In this document: positions 5,529 to 5,855 of the stretch, in pieces
How the letters are laid out: the number at the start of each line of letters is the position of its first letter
Numbering within the stretch: position 1 is the first letter of the stretch
From: an uncultured Tolumonas sp.
GTDB lineage: Bacteria; Pseudomonadota; Gammaproteobacteria; Enterobacterales; Aeromonadaceae
Assembly (NCBI GenBank): GCA_903931645.1
Contig: CAIZDF010000341.1
Coordinates: 1 to 5,855, forward strand
Direction of reading: 5' to 3'
Length of the DNA: 5,855 nucleotides
Notes under the pieces: generated by a model
Database searches by the model: none
Seen by the model: only the letters and a program-made list of their open reading frames with translations
What the model was told of the DNA's origin: nothing
Position numbers and translations under genes: made by a program

Positions 5529-5855
5529 CTACCCTCTTGCTCCGAACCGGTATTTATCTGATACCACATCCGATCCAACACTTGATGTTTTATTCATCGA
5601 CCGAATTAAAAATGAATGTTTCACATTAAAATAGGTCAACAGTTCCTGCACCAACGGCTTATTGTCTGGGTCAACAGCCACAGAAATACAGCTGGCAATA
5701 CATTCAATCATATGCGGAGCTGACCAAGGGTCGACAACCTGAGTTACCAGCGCATTTTCTTTTATTACCGTTGAAATACGTTCGCTTTGACTTAGCATTT
5801 CAATAAGTTGCTCGGGCGTATAATTGTTTGATGAGATAATTGGATTAACTACCGC
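5529..5855 (-). CDS. Unrecognised protein, C-terminal 108 residues (start beyond window)
   Basis: An open frame runs from the right edge to a TAG at 5529-5531. An internal ATG at 5798 is a possible start, but the frame continues upstream without a stop (AVVNPIISSNNYTPEQL...), and no ribosome-binding site is seen before 5798, where the codons read QLIE. I therefore treat it as the 3' part of a longer gene. The fragment is mostly polar and soluble, without membrane segments or cysteine motifs. It reads as alternating helices and strands (YTPEQLIEMLSQSERISTVI, ENALVTQVVDPWSAPHMIE, PLVQELLTYFNVKHSF), ending in a Ser/Val/Gly-rich tail (TSSVGSDVVSDKYRFGARG). I do not recognise the family. No terminator hairpin follows before the TPMT gene, so some readthrough into it is possible. 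Confidence 0.6.
   Translation of the reverse strand, partial: AVVNPIISSNNYTPEQLIEMLSQSERISTVIKENALVTQVVDPWSAPHMIECIASCISVAVDPDNKPLVQELLTYFNVKHSFLIRSMNKTSSVGSDVVSDKYRFGARG

Overview
The window looks like an ordinary chromosomal segment of a gammaproteobacterium with moderate G+C. The regulator is very close to enterobacterial GalR/GalS, the ribosome-binding sites are of the GGAG/GAGG type, and the gene set would fit Aeromonadales (for example a Tolumonas- or Aeromonas-like organism). The taxonomic placement is inference. I see no mobile element, CRISPR array, tRNA or rRNA.

Layout from left to right. (1) 1-825, minus strand: the N-terminal 275 residues of a periplasmic sugar-binding protein of an ABC importer, cut by the left edge. 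(2) 826-1270: a long regulatory gap with a near-consensus GalR box, two tandem CRP-like sites 41 bp apart, an AT-rich stretch, an inverted repeat and a weaker GalR-like box. (3) 1271-2278, minus: a complete GalR/GalS-type LacI-family repressor. (4) 2279-2605: a divergent promoter region holding a perfect 18-bp palindrome that is a good GalR box. (5) 2606-3433, plus: a CvfB/YitL-type RNA-binding protein with S1-like domains and a winged helix, followed by a strong hairpin terminator able to serve both strands. (6) 3510-4436, minus: a bacterial GT14 (core-2/I-branching/xylosyltransferase-like) glycosyltransferase. (7) 4437-4751: a gap with nothing recognisable. (8) 4752-5405, minus: a thiopurine S-methyltransferase homologue lacking some hallmark residues. 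(9) 5529-5855, minus: the C-terminal 108 residues of a protein I do not recognise, cut by the right edge.

The clearest joint story is on the left: a galactose-type repressor and an ABC sugar importer appear to form one regulon. The same operator motif lies upstream of both, and CRP-like sites suggest catabolite control of the importer. The right half is a set of apparently unrelated single genes. I do not see a wholly new system. The most unusual items are the orphan GT14 enzyme, the divergent TPMT and the operator arrangement around galR.
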